From: JAURFX01 sp038125265
Lineage (GTDB): Bacteria > Pseudomonadota > Gammaproteobacteria > Steroidobacterales > Rariloculaceae
Reading direction: 5' to 3'
NCBI GenBank assembly: GCA_038125265.1
Contig: JAYPDM010000002.1
Span: forward strand, 1 to 64,000
DNA length: 64,000 nt
A program made the translations under genes and the position numbers. The notes below the pieces were generated by a model. The model searched no databases. It was not told the origin of the DNA and was given only the letters and a program-made list of their open reading frames with translations. Shown in pieces: positions 8,988 through 17,281 of this stretch; position 1 is the stretch's first letter; the number at the start of each line of letters is the position of its first letter.

Positions 8988-8991
8988 CGGT

Positions 8992-9984
8992 CTATACGTC
9001 TTCCCAATTGCCCGATTTTACAGAACGTGCAATGGCCTCTAATACTGCAACATTTTGAATTTTCTGTTCATTGGTAAATCGATACTCCTCTTTACCTTGA
9101 ACAGCCCTGGCCCAAGCTTCCAAATTGGCTCTTACAGCATTTTTAGGTTCAAAGGTTTTTGTATGTTGCACTCCATCAAGGCCGCATGTGACCAAATGCG
9201 TAGTTCCGCCTTTCTCTGGATGAGCATCATCTCGTGCCTCAGCCCACATTTTATCCCCAAAAACTGTAAAACGCCCATAGTAAGGAGTTGCTGAAATCGC
9301 TGCAATAAATGCAGTCGCACCGCTTTCAAACTGCATTTGCACATTAACAATATCTCCGGTGGGGAGCTTTAAAACCCTTCTGGCGGTTTGAGCAATTAGC
9401 CTCTTAATGGGTCCAAACATTGAAATATATAAATCTGTCAGATGGACGCCCATACCAGTCATTCCGGCTGCGGGGGCCTCTTCTGTCGACCCTCTCCATC
9501 CATCTTCCTCAACAGCAGCAAAGATATTATGGGAAAAATTTGACTCTGCATGGAGCTCTGTTCCAAGCTCCCCTGATTTGACCAGTCTGGCTATCTCTTC
9601 CATCGTTGACTCAAATCTACGCTCATGACCAAGTCCCATCACGAGTCCAGCATCAGCGGCAGCCTGAACCATTCTTTGAGCGCTATCTTTAGTTAGCGAA
9701 AGAGGTTTTTCACAAAAAATTTGCTTGCCCGCTTCTAATGCAGCAAAAAACTGTTCTTCATGTTGGGAATGCGGAGTACAAATAACTACAGCATCGACTT
9801 CGGGGTCTTTTAGCACATCTTCAAAGCTATCAAGCAATGGAATGCCGGTCTCCTTCTCAAAATCCCTATGCTTATCAGGATTTCTCGCTGCTAACCTATT
9901 AATCACCAAATCTTGACTGTCTTTTACAGAGTTAACCATAACTCTACCCCACCAGCCTAAACCAATCATTGCAGTTCGTAACAT
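8992..9984 (-). CDS. Gfo/Idh/MocA family oxidoreductase
   Basis: 330 residues. N-terminal NAD(P)-binding MIGLGWWGRVM, and the family motif CEKPLSLT carrying the conserved Lys near residue 97. The C-terminal alpha/beta domain has GMTGMGVHLTDLYISMFGP with a His at the usual catalytic position. This family oxidises sugars, inositols, sugar acids and similar polyols. Embedded between dctP and dctQ, it probably acts on the imported compound. SD AGGAAA lies close to the ATG. Confidence 0.87.
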   Translation of the reverse strand: MLRTAMIGLGWWGRVMVNSVKDSQDLVINRLAARNPDKHRDFEKETGIPLLDSFEDVLKDPEVDAVVICTPHSQHEEQFFAALEAGKQIFCEKPLSLTKDSAQRMVQAAADAGLVMGLGHERRFESTMEEIARLVKSGELGTELHAESNFSHNIFAAVEEDGWRGSTEEAPAAGMTGMGVHLTDLYISMFGPIKRLIAQTARRVLKLPTGDIVNVQMQFESGATAFIAAISATPYYGRFTVFGDKMWAEARDDAHPEKGGTTHLVTCGLDGVQHTKTFEPKNAVRANLEAWARAVQGKEEYRFTNEQKIQNVAVLEAIARSVKSGNWEDV

Positions 9985-10030
9985 AATTTTTCCTTATTTC
10001 TATTAAAAATTTAATGCGTATTATAAAGCA

Positions 10031-11092
10031 TTATTCAATTGTGTAGCTAACAGGGAATTGATATCCACTCTCATCAATAAGAGCGATGTAAGTATTTAAT
10101 ATTTCTGAGCCTGGCAAGCCTCGACTGTTTGCCTCCTGAGCCATCGAATTTGGAAAATCTATCAATGATTCGGCCCAGCCTCTCCTCGCTTCTTCGCTTA
10201 GAGTTCTAACAAAAGCGCCAGAATTTTGTAAATCTCTTAGTCCTTGAGACTGTCTCTCATCAAGTAGTTCTGACGCCCAGACCTCATACTCTCTTCCCAC
10301 CTCAGTGATAATTTCCTGAATCTCGGTGGGCAGTCTTTGAAAAGAATTATGATTCATCGTTATCACAGCTGCTCCACCCATAGCACCAAAACCAATTAAA
10401 GTGTAATTGGGTGCGGGCTCATGATACTTATAAGCAAAATATGAGGATGGATACATTAACCAACCCGAATAGACTCCTGTTGACATTGCCATATAACCAT
10501 CTGGCAAAGCCGATTGAACGGGGACCACACCGGCAAACTCTAACCATGGTAGATTTGGACCAGCTCCAGCTATCTTTACCCCCTGAAGATCATCGATGCT
10601 CTCCCATGGCTCAACGGTTCCTAAGTGATAATTGTCAAAGCCACCAAGCGCAATAATTGTTTGGTTATAATTTTCAACCATCACGGTATCTAGCCATGGG
10701 TGCTGATCATAAACTTGTCTTCCAATCCTTATGGAAAGCTGAGCATCCTGAGGACCAAAAGGAACAAAATATTGAAAATTATGCAAAAACATTTTTGCAG
10801 GCTCGAAGCATGTGCAAAAGCCACCAATATCTAAAATACCAATTTGAACAGCTTCTAATGTTTCGGCTACTGAGGCGATTGAACCAGCATACCCTTCGAT
10901 AATCCTTAGCTCATGCTCTGTTCTCTCTTCAACTCTGCGCTTTAGCTCAGGTACAAGAAAGTCTCTCATAGCAGTAGAGTAGACCGTGGCACCCGCAGGA
11001 TGACCCGAGCCAACTCTGAGAGTATAAAGCTCTGCCTGCAGTGACTGCGTGACCAGAAATAATATAAAAAATTGAGAGAGCGTTTTTGCCAT
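10031..11092 (-). CDS. dctP: TRAP transporter periplasmic substrate-binding protein
   Basis: 353 residues with a signal peptide (cleavage near QSLQA-E). A DctP-type fold is indicated by the pattern through VGSGHPAG, the ALGGFDNYHLGTVEPWESIDDLQGVKI segment (family: selectivity helix region) and a C-terminal helix with LDERQSQGLRDLQ. It captures the ligand in the periplasm and hands it to DctQ/DctM. The usual Arg that salt-bridges a carboxylate could not be placed with certainty. Its start is directly next to the stop of the exported FAH gene upstream. Confidence 0.85.
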   Translation of the reverse strand: MAKTLSQFFILFLVTQSLQAELYTLRVGSGHPAGATVYSTAMRDFLVPELKRRVEERTEHELRIIEGYAGSIASVAETLEAVQIGILDIGGFCTCFEPAKMFLHNFQYFVPFGPQDAQLSIRIGRQVYDQHPWLDTVMVENYNQTIIALGGFDNYHLGTVEPWESIDDLQGVKIAGAGPNLPWLEFAGVVPVQSALPDGYMAMSTGVYSGWLMYPSSYFAYKYHEPAPNYTLIGFGAMGGAAVITMNHNSFQRLPTEIQEIITEVGREYEVWASELLDERQSQGLRDLQNSGAFVRTLSEEARRGWAESLIDFPNSMAQEANSRGLPGSEILNTYIALIDESGYQFPVSYTIE

Positions 11093-12109
11093 TTATAAAA
11101 TAGGCGTTACCAGAGTTCCTATACCCTCAACCTCAATCTCAACAATATCACCGGGCTCTAAATAGATCGATGGATTGCGACCTCGGCCTACACCTTCAGG
11201 TGTTCCAGTAGCCAAGACATCCCCTGGCCATAATCTCATTACCCCTGAGGCATATCTGATTAACCGTTCTACATCATGAATTAAATAGGATGTGTCAGAA
11301 CTTTGCATGACCTGTCCATTAACACGAGTAATCAGGGCTAGCTGGTTATAATTTGGCAAGAATTCTTTCATGACAACATATGGGCCCATGGGTGCCCCTT
11401 GGTCCATACTTTTTCCTGGAAACCAATCACGAGCATAGCGGCCATTTTCAGGAATTTGTCTTTCTCTATCACTTACATCAAAGGTAATAGTAAAACCAAA
11501 AACATGGTCCATAGCATTTTCAAGTGTTGCATACCTTGTCTCGGAGCCCATCACAATAGAGAATTCACCCTCCCAGTCAATCGTTGCATGATGAGGCTGC
11601 ATAATGAAGGGTTGAAAAGGATCAATGATGGTCGATCTTGGTGATTTTGCAAAAAAGAAAGGATTGTCCTCATCAGGATCTATTTCTGCATTACCGCCCA
11701 TCTCAGTTGCGTGTGCTCGGTAATTTTGACCAGCCGCTAAAAGGTTATATGGATATTTAATGGGGGCATGCAGAGTAATTTCAGATAAATTATATACAAA
11801 GGAAACTTCATCAAGTTTATCAGAAACGAAGTTTGCAATTTGAAATAATCTTGGCTTTAACTCTGCCTGTCTCTCGATCAAACGAAGCATAGACCTTGGA
11901 ATACGAACCTCATTAAGCCCGGCTTGCTCTTCAACGTAAGCATTCGCTTGCCTCAAGTCAACCAAGACATCATCAATTACTATGCCTAATCTCTCATTGC
12001 CGCCGACAGAATAGTTAGCAAGCTTAAAGGGAGTCTCTGGTAAGGTCGATACCTGAGCATTTAAGCCAAACGATAGGAGTAACGTACTGATTAAAAATAT
12101 TTTTTTCAT
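11093..12109 (-). CDS. Exported fumarylacetoacetate hydrolase (FAH) family protein
   Basis: 338 residues from the ATG at 12109. The N-terminus is a clear signal peptide (MKKIFLISTLLLSFGLNA-Q), unusual for a family that normally works in the cytoplasm. The FAH core is evident: YPYNLLAAGQNYRAHATEMG, ATIDWEGEFSIVMG (metal-ligand Glu region), a central VFGFTITFDVSDRERQ stretch, KSMDQGAPMGPYV, and LWPGDVLATGTPEGVG near the C-terminus. Known members hydrolyse C-C bonds of beta-diketo acids or decarboxylate/hydrate ring-fission products. Sits between the exported alpha/beta hydrolase and dctP, so it may process the substrate before uptake. Confidence 0.82.
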   Translation of the reverse strand: MKKIFLISTLLLSFGLNAQVSTLPETPFKLANYSVGGNERLGIVIDDVLVDLRQANAYVEEQAGLNEVRIPRSMLRLIERQAELKPRLFQIANFVSDKLDEVSFVYNLSEITLHAPIKYPYNLLAAGQNYRAHATEMGGNAEIDPDEDNPFFFAKSPRSTIIDPFQPFIMQPHHATIDWEGEFSIVMGSETRYATLENAMDHVFGFTITFDVSDRERQIPENGRYARDWFPGKSMDQGAPMGPYVVMKEFLPNYNQLALITRVNGQVMQSSDTSYLIHDVERLIRYASGVMRLWPGDVLATGTPEGVGRGRNPSIYLEPGDIVEIEVEGIGTLVTPIL

Positions 12110-12119
12110 AAATTTACCT

Positions 12120-13088
12120 TTATTGTTGTAGATGGGCATTGAAAAATTCCATGTATTCTGCAAATGCCTGTTCTTGAATTGCATCTGGCCTAAAAGTGCC
12201 ATCAGAGAGATTTCTTAGGAGGGCATATCCATGCTCATAATGATCGTATGATGACCAGGTAACATCCTTGCCCGCTTCATTTGACCACTCATAAAGCAAC
12301 GTAAACACTCCCTGCAGATGATCATCATCTCTTCCCATGATGAGCAAAGGAGTATTAATTCTTTGGATTCGTTCCATAGCACCATCTCTATTTGCCAGAG
12401 TTCTGACATAATTCACATCTTGTAACTGCAGCTCAGTTCCAGATTCATCTCTTGGTGCCTCTGCATCGTTAATGAGTAAATATTCTCTCACCGCTGCCTC
12501 AGCAGGTACTGCCGCTGCAAGCAAATCACTATCAGAAACTGCCTTCATAATGATTTCACCTGAGTGACTGCTCCCTATTGCGCCTACAGCATCGGCATTG
12601 ATGTAGGATAGCCTTCCAACATGCTCAATAATTGATATAAAGTCATCGGAGTCTAGGCTGGCGCGGGAACGAAGGGTTCTGTTACCCCCACTGACATTAT
12701 CGAACAATAATGCTGAGCCTTGCACCTCATTGTATAACTCTGGCACTTCATTTCTAAAATTTATAAATGCAGCCGCATAGCCTCGATCTACGAGTCGAGA
12801 CATCAATCCACGCTGGAGTTCCATTTGGTTTTGAATTTTATCAATTCCCATTCTCCCTTGGCCGCTTCCAATGAGTATGATTGGATAAGGTCCATCGCCA
12901 GATGGTCGAACTAGACCAATCGGAACATAAAGTTCATCTTGGGTAGGTAACAAATGAAGCTCCCATGAACCGCCTTGGCTAAATTCTTGCTCTATCCTTA
13001 CCCATGGTATTTCTGGATCACTTTGTATCTGAGCATTAGAAATGCTAAAGAAGAAAAACAAAGCGACCGACTGAATAAATTTAAACAT
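12120..13088 (-). CDS. Exported alpha/beta hydrolase (dienelactone hydrolase/acyl-thioesterase BAAT-C-like)
   Basis: 322 residues from the ATG at 13088, preceded by GAGGGG; signal peptide MFKFIQSVALFFFFSISNA. The alpha/beta-hydrolase fold shows VRPSGDGPYPIILIGSGQG near the oxyanion region, a nucleophile elbow AIGSSHSGEI (GxSxS rather than GxSxG), an acid in LLIMGRDDDHLQG and a His in YEHGYALL. Resembles prolyl-oligopeptidase/dienelactone-hydrolase-type esterases. First gene of the minus-strand catabolic operon; together with the exported FAH protein it suggests periplasmic pre-processing. Confidence 0.7.
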   Translation of the reverse strand: MFKFIQSVALFFFFSISNAQIQSDPEIPWVRIEQEFSQGGSWELHLLPTQDELYVPIGLVRPSGDGPYPIILIGSGQGRMGIDKIQNQMELQRGLMSRLVDRGYAAAFINFRNEVPELYNEVQGSALLFDNVSGGNRTLRSRASLDSDDFISIIEHVGRLSYINADAVGAIGSSHSGEIIMKAVSDSDLLAAAVPAEAAVREYLLINDAEAPRDESGTELQLQDVNYVRTLANRDGAMERIQRINTPLLIMGRDDDHLQGVFTLLYEWSNEAGKDVTWSSYDHYEHGYALLRNLSDGTFRPDAIQEQAFAEYMEFFNAHLQQ

Positions 13089-13175
13089 TTTATACCCCTC
13101 TATTTGCACTCTTTAGACTAATTCTTAGCCAAAAGGATTGCAAGAAATACAGACACATAATTAAGAGTCGCATGG

Positions 13176-13264
13176 TGGCGGAGAGGGAGGGATTCGAACC
13201 CCCGGTCCGCGAAACGGACAACGGTTTTCAAGACCGCCGCATTCGACCGCTCTGCCACCTCTCC
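13176..13264 (-). tRNA. tRNA-Ser (anticodon UGA)
   Basis: On the minus strand a complete class II tRNA reads GGAGAGG...CCTCTCC-GCCA, with a GTTCGAATC T-arm, a long variable arm (GTCCG...CGGAC) and anticodon loop CTTGAAA (TGA at 13228-13230). The encoded CCA lies at the 3' end. 89 bases, reading UCN serine codons. Confidence 0.96.
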
Positions 13265-13270
13265 ATAAAC

Positions 13271-13279
13271 TGGTATAAT
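13271..13279 (+). promoter_or_regulatory. Extended -10 promoter (TGGTATAAT), possibly leaderless
   Basis: A perfect extended -10 element (TGnTATAAT) ends seven bases before the ATG at 13286, so transcription would begin at or next to the start codon. No SD is present. The -35 region would fall inside the oppositely transcribed tRNA gene and matches nothing obvious. Confidence 0.6.
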
Positions 13280-13285
13280 TGATAT

Positions 13286-13555
13286 ATGTATTATACCTAT
13301 AGATCTCAGGGTATCCTATCCAAAATCATTATTGCGAGCATAATAATCTCGTTCTTAATGTTATCTCTATTTTTTGGATTTATTTTTTTTATTGGTCTCG
13401 TTGTTTTATTCATTTTAAATCTCCTAATTGGTATGTTTTTGCCGAAAAAAATGAAACAAAAAAAATATAAAGCAAGCTCTAAGGGCACTAAAATTATTGA
13501 TGTTGAATACACAGTAAATAATGACTATGAAGATGAAATCGAGCAAAAAGAATAA
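13286..13555 (+). CDS. Small membrane protein with two helices
   Basis: 89 residues. Two closely spaced hydrophobic segments (about residues 11-33 and 34-52), then a Lys-rich cytoplasmic stretch (LPKKMKQKKYK) and an acidic tail containing KIIDVEYTV. This layout is common in small uncharacterised proteobacterial membrane proteins; no function is proposed. Start supported by the adjacent extended -10. The 3' end overlaps the next gene. Confidence 0.65.
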   Translation: MYYTYRSQGILSKIIIASIIISFLMLSLFFGFIFFIGLVVLFILNLLIGMFLPKKMKQKKYKASSKGTKIIDVEYTVNNDYEDEIEQKE

Positions 13556-14075
13556 AAAAAGATTCCTGCAACTTTCTGCATACCTTTTAATTATCTTTAG
13601 CCTATCTTGGTTCTTTGAGTCACAGGCAACAACAACCTATCTCTTTATTAGGCATGCGGATCTTGGAATTACCTCAGGTGGAAGTAATCCTCCTTTAAGC
13701 ATGAATGGCTATCAACAATCTCTATCTTTAGCAGATAGGCTTAGGGACATAGATGTCGTTGCTGGCTTAAATCAAATTTATACTGATCAATCTCTTCGGA
13801 GCATTGAAACAGCAACTCCATTGGCTCAAGCTCTCAATATTGATATACAAACGGATAATCTAAGCGAGGTTGAGCCTTTTATTTCCAAAACACTAAGAGC
13901 GCATAAAGGTGAAATAATCATGATAGTAGGTGATGCTGAGGTGATCCCTCCCTTGGTGGAGGAGTTGCATGGTAGTAAAAATTTACCTCGTAATGATGAG
14001 CTTAATTTCAATCAGCTTTACATCGTCACAGTACCTTGGTTTGGAAAAGTAAAAACCCTTAGGATAAACTTATAA
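13521..14075 (+). CDS. Membrane-anchored or exported histidine-phosphatase-like protein, degenerate
   Basis: Up to 184 residues; ATGs at 13521, 13527 and 13533 are all possible and each keeps the Lys-rich N-terminus and the signal/anchor helix (about residues 16-36). The fold is that of the phosphoglycerate-mutase-like histidine phosphatases: YLFIRHAD with Arg44-His45, then TDQSLRSIETATPLA with Arg93. Where the second catalytic His of a VGHS-type motif is expected there is Asp138 (IVGDAEVIPP). It may be catalytically altered or inactive. Overlaps the preceding gene by up to 35 bases. Confidence 0.65.
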   Translation: MTMKMKSSKKNKKRFLQLSAYLLIIFSLSWFFESQATTTYLFIRHADLGITSGGSNPPLSMNGYQQSLSLADRLRDIDVVAGLNQIYTDQSLRSIETATPLAQALNIDIQTDNLSEVEPFISKTLRAHKGEIIMIVGDAEVIPPLVEELHGSKNLPRNDELNFNQLYIVTVPWFGKVKTLRINL

Positions 14076-14097
14076 GATAAATTTTGGAGTGCTTTGC

Positions 14098-14775
14098 ATG
14101 CTTAGATTAATTTTTTCGACGTTTTTAATAAACTTTTTAATAGGTTTCCAATTTCTCTCTGCTCAAGAAAATGAACAACCTTTTGTAGTCACTTATATTG
14201 AGGTACTGCCTGGTTATGAAGATGATGTCAGCACTCTCTTATCCCAGATCTCCTATTTCGCCAGAGAACATGCCGGTAACCTTAGGTACCAGGCGCTTCA
14301 AAGAATTGGCAGGCCGAATCATTTTGCAATTATTGAAACGTGGGCGGATTTAGATTCAATGAATGATTTTAAATCACAAGGTGATTATGAAAGTTACCGG
14401 TCCACTCTTGGGTATATTATTTATAGTCCATACGATGAGCGCCCTAGCACAGCGGTATTTGATACTCAAAATACCGGTTATGAGGGGGAAATCTATGCAG
14501 TGACTCATATTGACATCATTCCTACGGCACTTGAGGAAGGTAGAGTGATAATTAATGATCTTGTGCAACAAACAAGATTAGAAAATGGATCACTAGAGGT
14601 TGCTATTATGGAGCAAAATAATCGAAGGAATCACTTTACACTAGTCGAAACATGGCTTGATGAACCTGCAAGAATACTGCATCAAGGAACAGAGCATGTA
14701 TCAATTTTCCGAGAAGCATTACTTCCTAGAAGCGGAAGTCTTTATGACGAAAGACTTTACCGTCTAATAAATTAA
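14098..14775 (+). CDS. Exported protein with two antibiotic-biosynthesis-monooxygenase (ABM) domains
   Basis: 225 residues from the ATG at 14098 (SD GGAG about eight bases upstream; an in-frame GTG at 14089 is less likely). Signal peptide ending near FLSAQ. Two repeats of the dimeric alpha/beta-barrel ABM fold: VTYIEVLPGYEDDV...HFAIIETW (about 30-100) and VTHIDIIPTALEEG...NHFTLVETW (about 130-200). Single-domain members are cofactor-free quinol monooxygenases or haem-degrading enzymes. The feoAB genes follow directly, but a link to iron is inference. Confidence 0.7.
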   Translation: MLRLIFSTFLINFLIGFQFLSAQENEQPFVVTYIEVLPGYEDDVSTLLSQISYFAREHAGNLRYQALQRIGRPNHFAIIETWADLDSMNDFKSQGDYESYRSTLGYIIYSPYDERPSTAVFDTQNTGYEGEIYAVTHIDIIPTALEEGRVIINDLVQQTRLENGSLEVAIMEQNNRRNHFTLVETWLDEPARILHQGTEHVSIFREALLPRSGSLYDERLYRLIN

Positions 14776-14778
14776 CCG

Positions 14779-15000
14779 ATGAAAACGCTCAAGGATCTCA
14801 ATGCTGACGAGAGTGGCATCATTACCGGTATATCTGAAATTAATGATGACGTTTTAAGATTAATGAGTATGGGCTTGGTCGTAGGTGCAGAAATAAAGTG
14901 CGAGGGTCTATCCTTGGGTGGTGATCCGAAATTTTTTAGCCTTTACGGAAGTCAAATTACCGCGAGAAATAATACGCTTCATTTTTTTAAAATTTCCTAA
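14779..15000 (+). CDS. feoA: Ferrous iron transport protein A
   Basis: 73 residues with the SH3-like FeoA core (LKDLNADESGIITGISE...RLMSMGLVVGAEIKCEG). Partner of the FeoB permease. Starts three bases after the ABM gene and ends two bases before feoB. Confidence 0.88.
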   Translation: MKTLKDLNADESGIITGISEINDDVLRLMSMGLVVGAEIKCEGLSLGGDPKFFSLYGSQITARNNTLHFFKIS

Positions 15001-15002
15001 CC

Positions 15003-16982
15003 TTGTCTTTAGATCATACAACACATCCGATTCATATCATGCCTCGTGCAAAAAGTGTCGTGGTTATTGGTAATCCAAATTCAGGGAAGAGTACTCTGTT
15101 TAATCATTTAACAGGATTGAATCAAAAAACAGCCAACTACCCTGGTGTCACGGTTGAAAAACGAAGTGGAACAGTTTTTTTTGATAATAAGAAAATGGAT
15201 CTTATCGATCTCCCAGGTTGCTATTCAATCTATCCTTTTTCTGAAGATGAAAGAATTTCTATTGATGTCATCAAAGGAAATTTAGCAGATCTCAGATCCC
15301 CAGATAAAATCATTTATGTTTTAGATGCGACACAAATATATCAGGGGCTTACTTTTTTACAGCAACTCTCTGAATTAAATATTCCAGTCGTAGTGGCATT
15401 AACTATGAATGACATCGCAACTAAAAAAGGCATAAAAATCAATCATAGTCTTTTATCAAATAAATTAAAGCTACCGGTCATTCCTATTAATGCAAAAACT
15501 GGAAGTGGTCTTAATTATCTGATTGAGACTATTTTCTCAATCGAAACACCCGCTGAACCCATTTTCTCTATTGATAAAGATTCAAATCATGCCGAAGAAT
15601 TTAGTCAACGATTTGCGTACAACCAAAATTTACTTAGAGAATTAGCCCCTTTTGAGAAAAGCGAGAAAGTCCATAGAAGCTATGCAATTATAAAAAGGCT
15701 TGTCGACAAACCCTTGTCATCCACCATCCTCTTTTTATGCGCAATGTTTATTGTGTTTCAAGCCGTTTTTGCTTGGGCAACTCCACTTATGGATCTGATT
15801 GATAATGGTGCAACTGCTTTATCGGCATTAGTCAGCTCAAATTTAGAGGATGGCGCCCTTAATAGTTTTGTTTCGGATGGAATTATTGCTGGCGTAGGTA
15901 GTGTTATTATTTTTCTTCCTCAAATATTGATTTTATTTTTATTCATAATCCTAATGGAAGACACGGGCTATCTTTCCAGGGCTGCTTTTTTGTCTGATCG
16001 CCTAATGCGATCGCTTGGGTTATCCGGTCAATCTATCATCCCGTTGTTATCAAGCTTTGCATGTGCTGTCCCATCCATTATGGCCACGAGAGTGATTCCA
16101 AATAACAGAGACAGAATTGTTACAATCCTGACTGCACCGTTTATGACTTGTTCAGCCAGATTACCAATTTATGCCCTTTTGATTGGTGCGTTCGTCCCTC
16201 AAATTAATTATGGGTTTCTTAATTTGCAGGGGCTTGTACTCTTTGGATTATACCTCTTAGGAATTTTTGGCGGTTCTTTAACTGCAGTTCTGCTTCGAAA
16301 ATCACTCTTAAAAGGTCCGAAGCCAAATTTTATACAGACCATTCCTGAATTTAGGGTACCAGATTTAACAAGCGTACTCTATAAACTTTATGACCGAGCA
16401 ATTGTGTTTTTAAAAAGAGCTGGAACCGTCATTTTGTTGGCAAGTATTTTTGTATGGTTCTTATCATATTTCCCAAGAAGTGAAATAATTCAAGAAAACC
16501 TAGAGATTCAATTATCTGAAACTACCGATTCAGCCTCGCGTGAAATATTTTTAAATAATGCGGCGGCGGACCAACTTCAACAAAGTTGGCTGGGTAGAAC
16601 TGGCCGAACCTTAGAGCCTTTCTTTGCCCCACTTGGGTGGGATTGGAGAGTAACCTCTGCCGTCATTGCTGGCTTCCCTGCAAGAGAGGTTGTGGTTGCT
16701 GTTATGGGAACCATATATGCAGTTGGAGAAGAGGCTGAAAACGAGACACTTGCTAATAGGCTCACAAATGCTGTTGATCAAGAGGGTAATCAAATATTTA
16801 CGCTACCAATGGTGATTGGTATGTTAATTTTCTATGCTTGGTGCCTTCAATGCGTTGCCACTATTGCAATAATTCGAAGAGAAACAAACTCCTGGAAGTG
16901 GCCAGTCATATCATGGGTTTATATGACCACTATCGGATACCTTGGAGCCTTTACTGCCTTCCAAGTTGGTAGTATGTTATAA
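15003..16982 (+). CDS. feoB: Ferrous iron transport protein B
   Basis: 659 residues if it starts at the TTG at 15003; an ATG at 15039 (647 residues) is an alternative and neither has a convincing SD. N-terminal G domain: GNPNSGKST (P-loop), Thr-containing switch I (QKTANYPGVTVEKRSG), DLPGCYS and a TMND G4 motif. The membrane part has paired Gate motifs (LSSFACAVPSIMATR; MTCSARLPIYALLIGAF), and the second half has AGFPAREVVVAVMGTIY. Imports Fe2+ across the inner membrane. It is shorter than E. coli FeoB and no feoC follows. Confidence 0.95.
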   Translation: MSLDHTTHPIHIMPRAKSVVVIGNPNSGKSTLFNHLTGLNQKTANYPGVTVEKRSGTVFFDNKKMDLIDLPGCYSIYPFSEDERISIDVIKGNLADLRSPDKIIYVLDATQIYQGLTFLQQLSELNIPVVVALTMNDIATKKGIKINHSLLSNKLKLPVIPINAKTGSGLNYLIETIFSIETPAEPIFSIDKDSNHAEEFSQRFAYNQNLLRELAPFEKSEKVHRSYAIIKRLVDKPLSSTILFLCAMFIVFQAVFAWATPLMDLIDNGATALSALVSSNLEDGALNSFVSDGIIAGVGSVIIFLPQILILFLFIILMEDTGYLSRAAFLSDRLMRSLGLSGQSIIPLLSSFACAVPSIMATRVIPNNRDRIVTILTAPFMTCSARLPIYALLIGAFVPQINYGFLNLQGLVLFGLYLLGIFGGSLTAVLLRKSLLKGPKPNFIQTIPEFRVPDLTSVLYKLYDRAIVFLKRAGTVILLASIFVWFLSYFPRSEIIQENLEIQLSETTDSASREIFLNNAAADQLQQSWLGRTGRTLEPFFAPLGWDWRVTSAVIAGFPAREVVVAVMGTIYAVGEEAENETLANRLTNAVDQEGNQIFTLPMVIGMLIFYAWCLQCVATIAIIRRETNSWKWPVISWVYMTTIGYLGAFTAFQVGSML

Positions 16983-17008
16983 CTTCAAGGATTCAAGGGG
17001 GTAGCTTA

Positions 17009-17281
17009 ATGAATTCTAATCTAGATTCACGAAACACTTATTGGCTCAGAAATAAACGACTTGTGATTGGCTGCCTCATTGTTTGGTTCTTTGTCTCTTT
17101 GGGCTGTTCTGTTATTTTTGCAGATTACTTAAATCAATTTGTATACAGAGGCATACCCTTTGGATTTTGGATTGCTCAGCAAGGCTCAATCATAACTTTC
17201 GTAGTGATTATTTTTTTCTATGCATGGCGCATGCAAAAACTTGATAAAGCTTTCAAAAATGGAAATCAACATGGCTCTTAA
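17009..17281 (+). CDS. DUF4212 small subunit of a sodium:solute symporter
   Basis: 90 residues with two helices and the DUF4212 pattern (YWLRNKRL at the start, PFGFWIAQQGSI before the second helix, YAWRMQKLDK at the end). Genes of this family nearly always precede a VC_2705-type Na+:solute symporter, as here. GGGGG is a good SD. Overlaps the symporter gene by 11 bases. Confidence 0.87.
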   Translation: MNSNLDSRNTYWLRNKRLVIGCLIVWFFVSLGCSVIFADYLNQFVYRGIPFGFWIAQQGSIITFVVIIFFYAWRMQKLDKAFKNGNQHGS

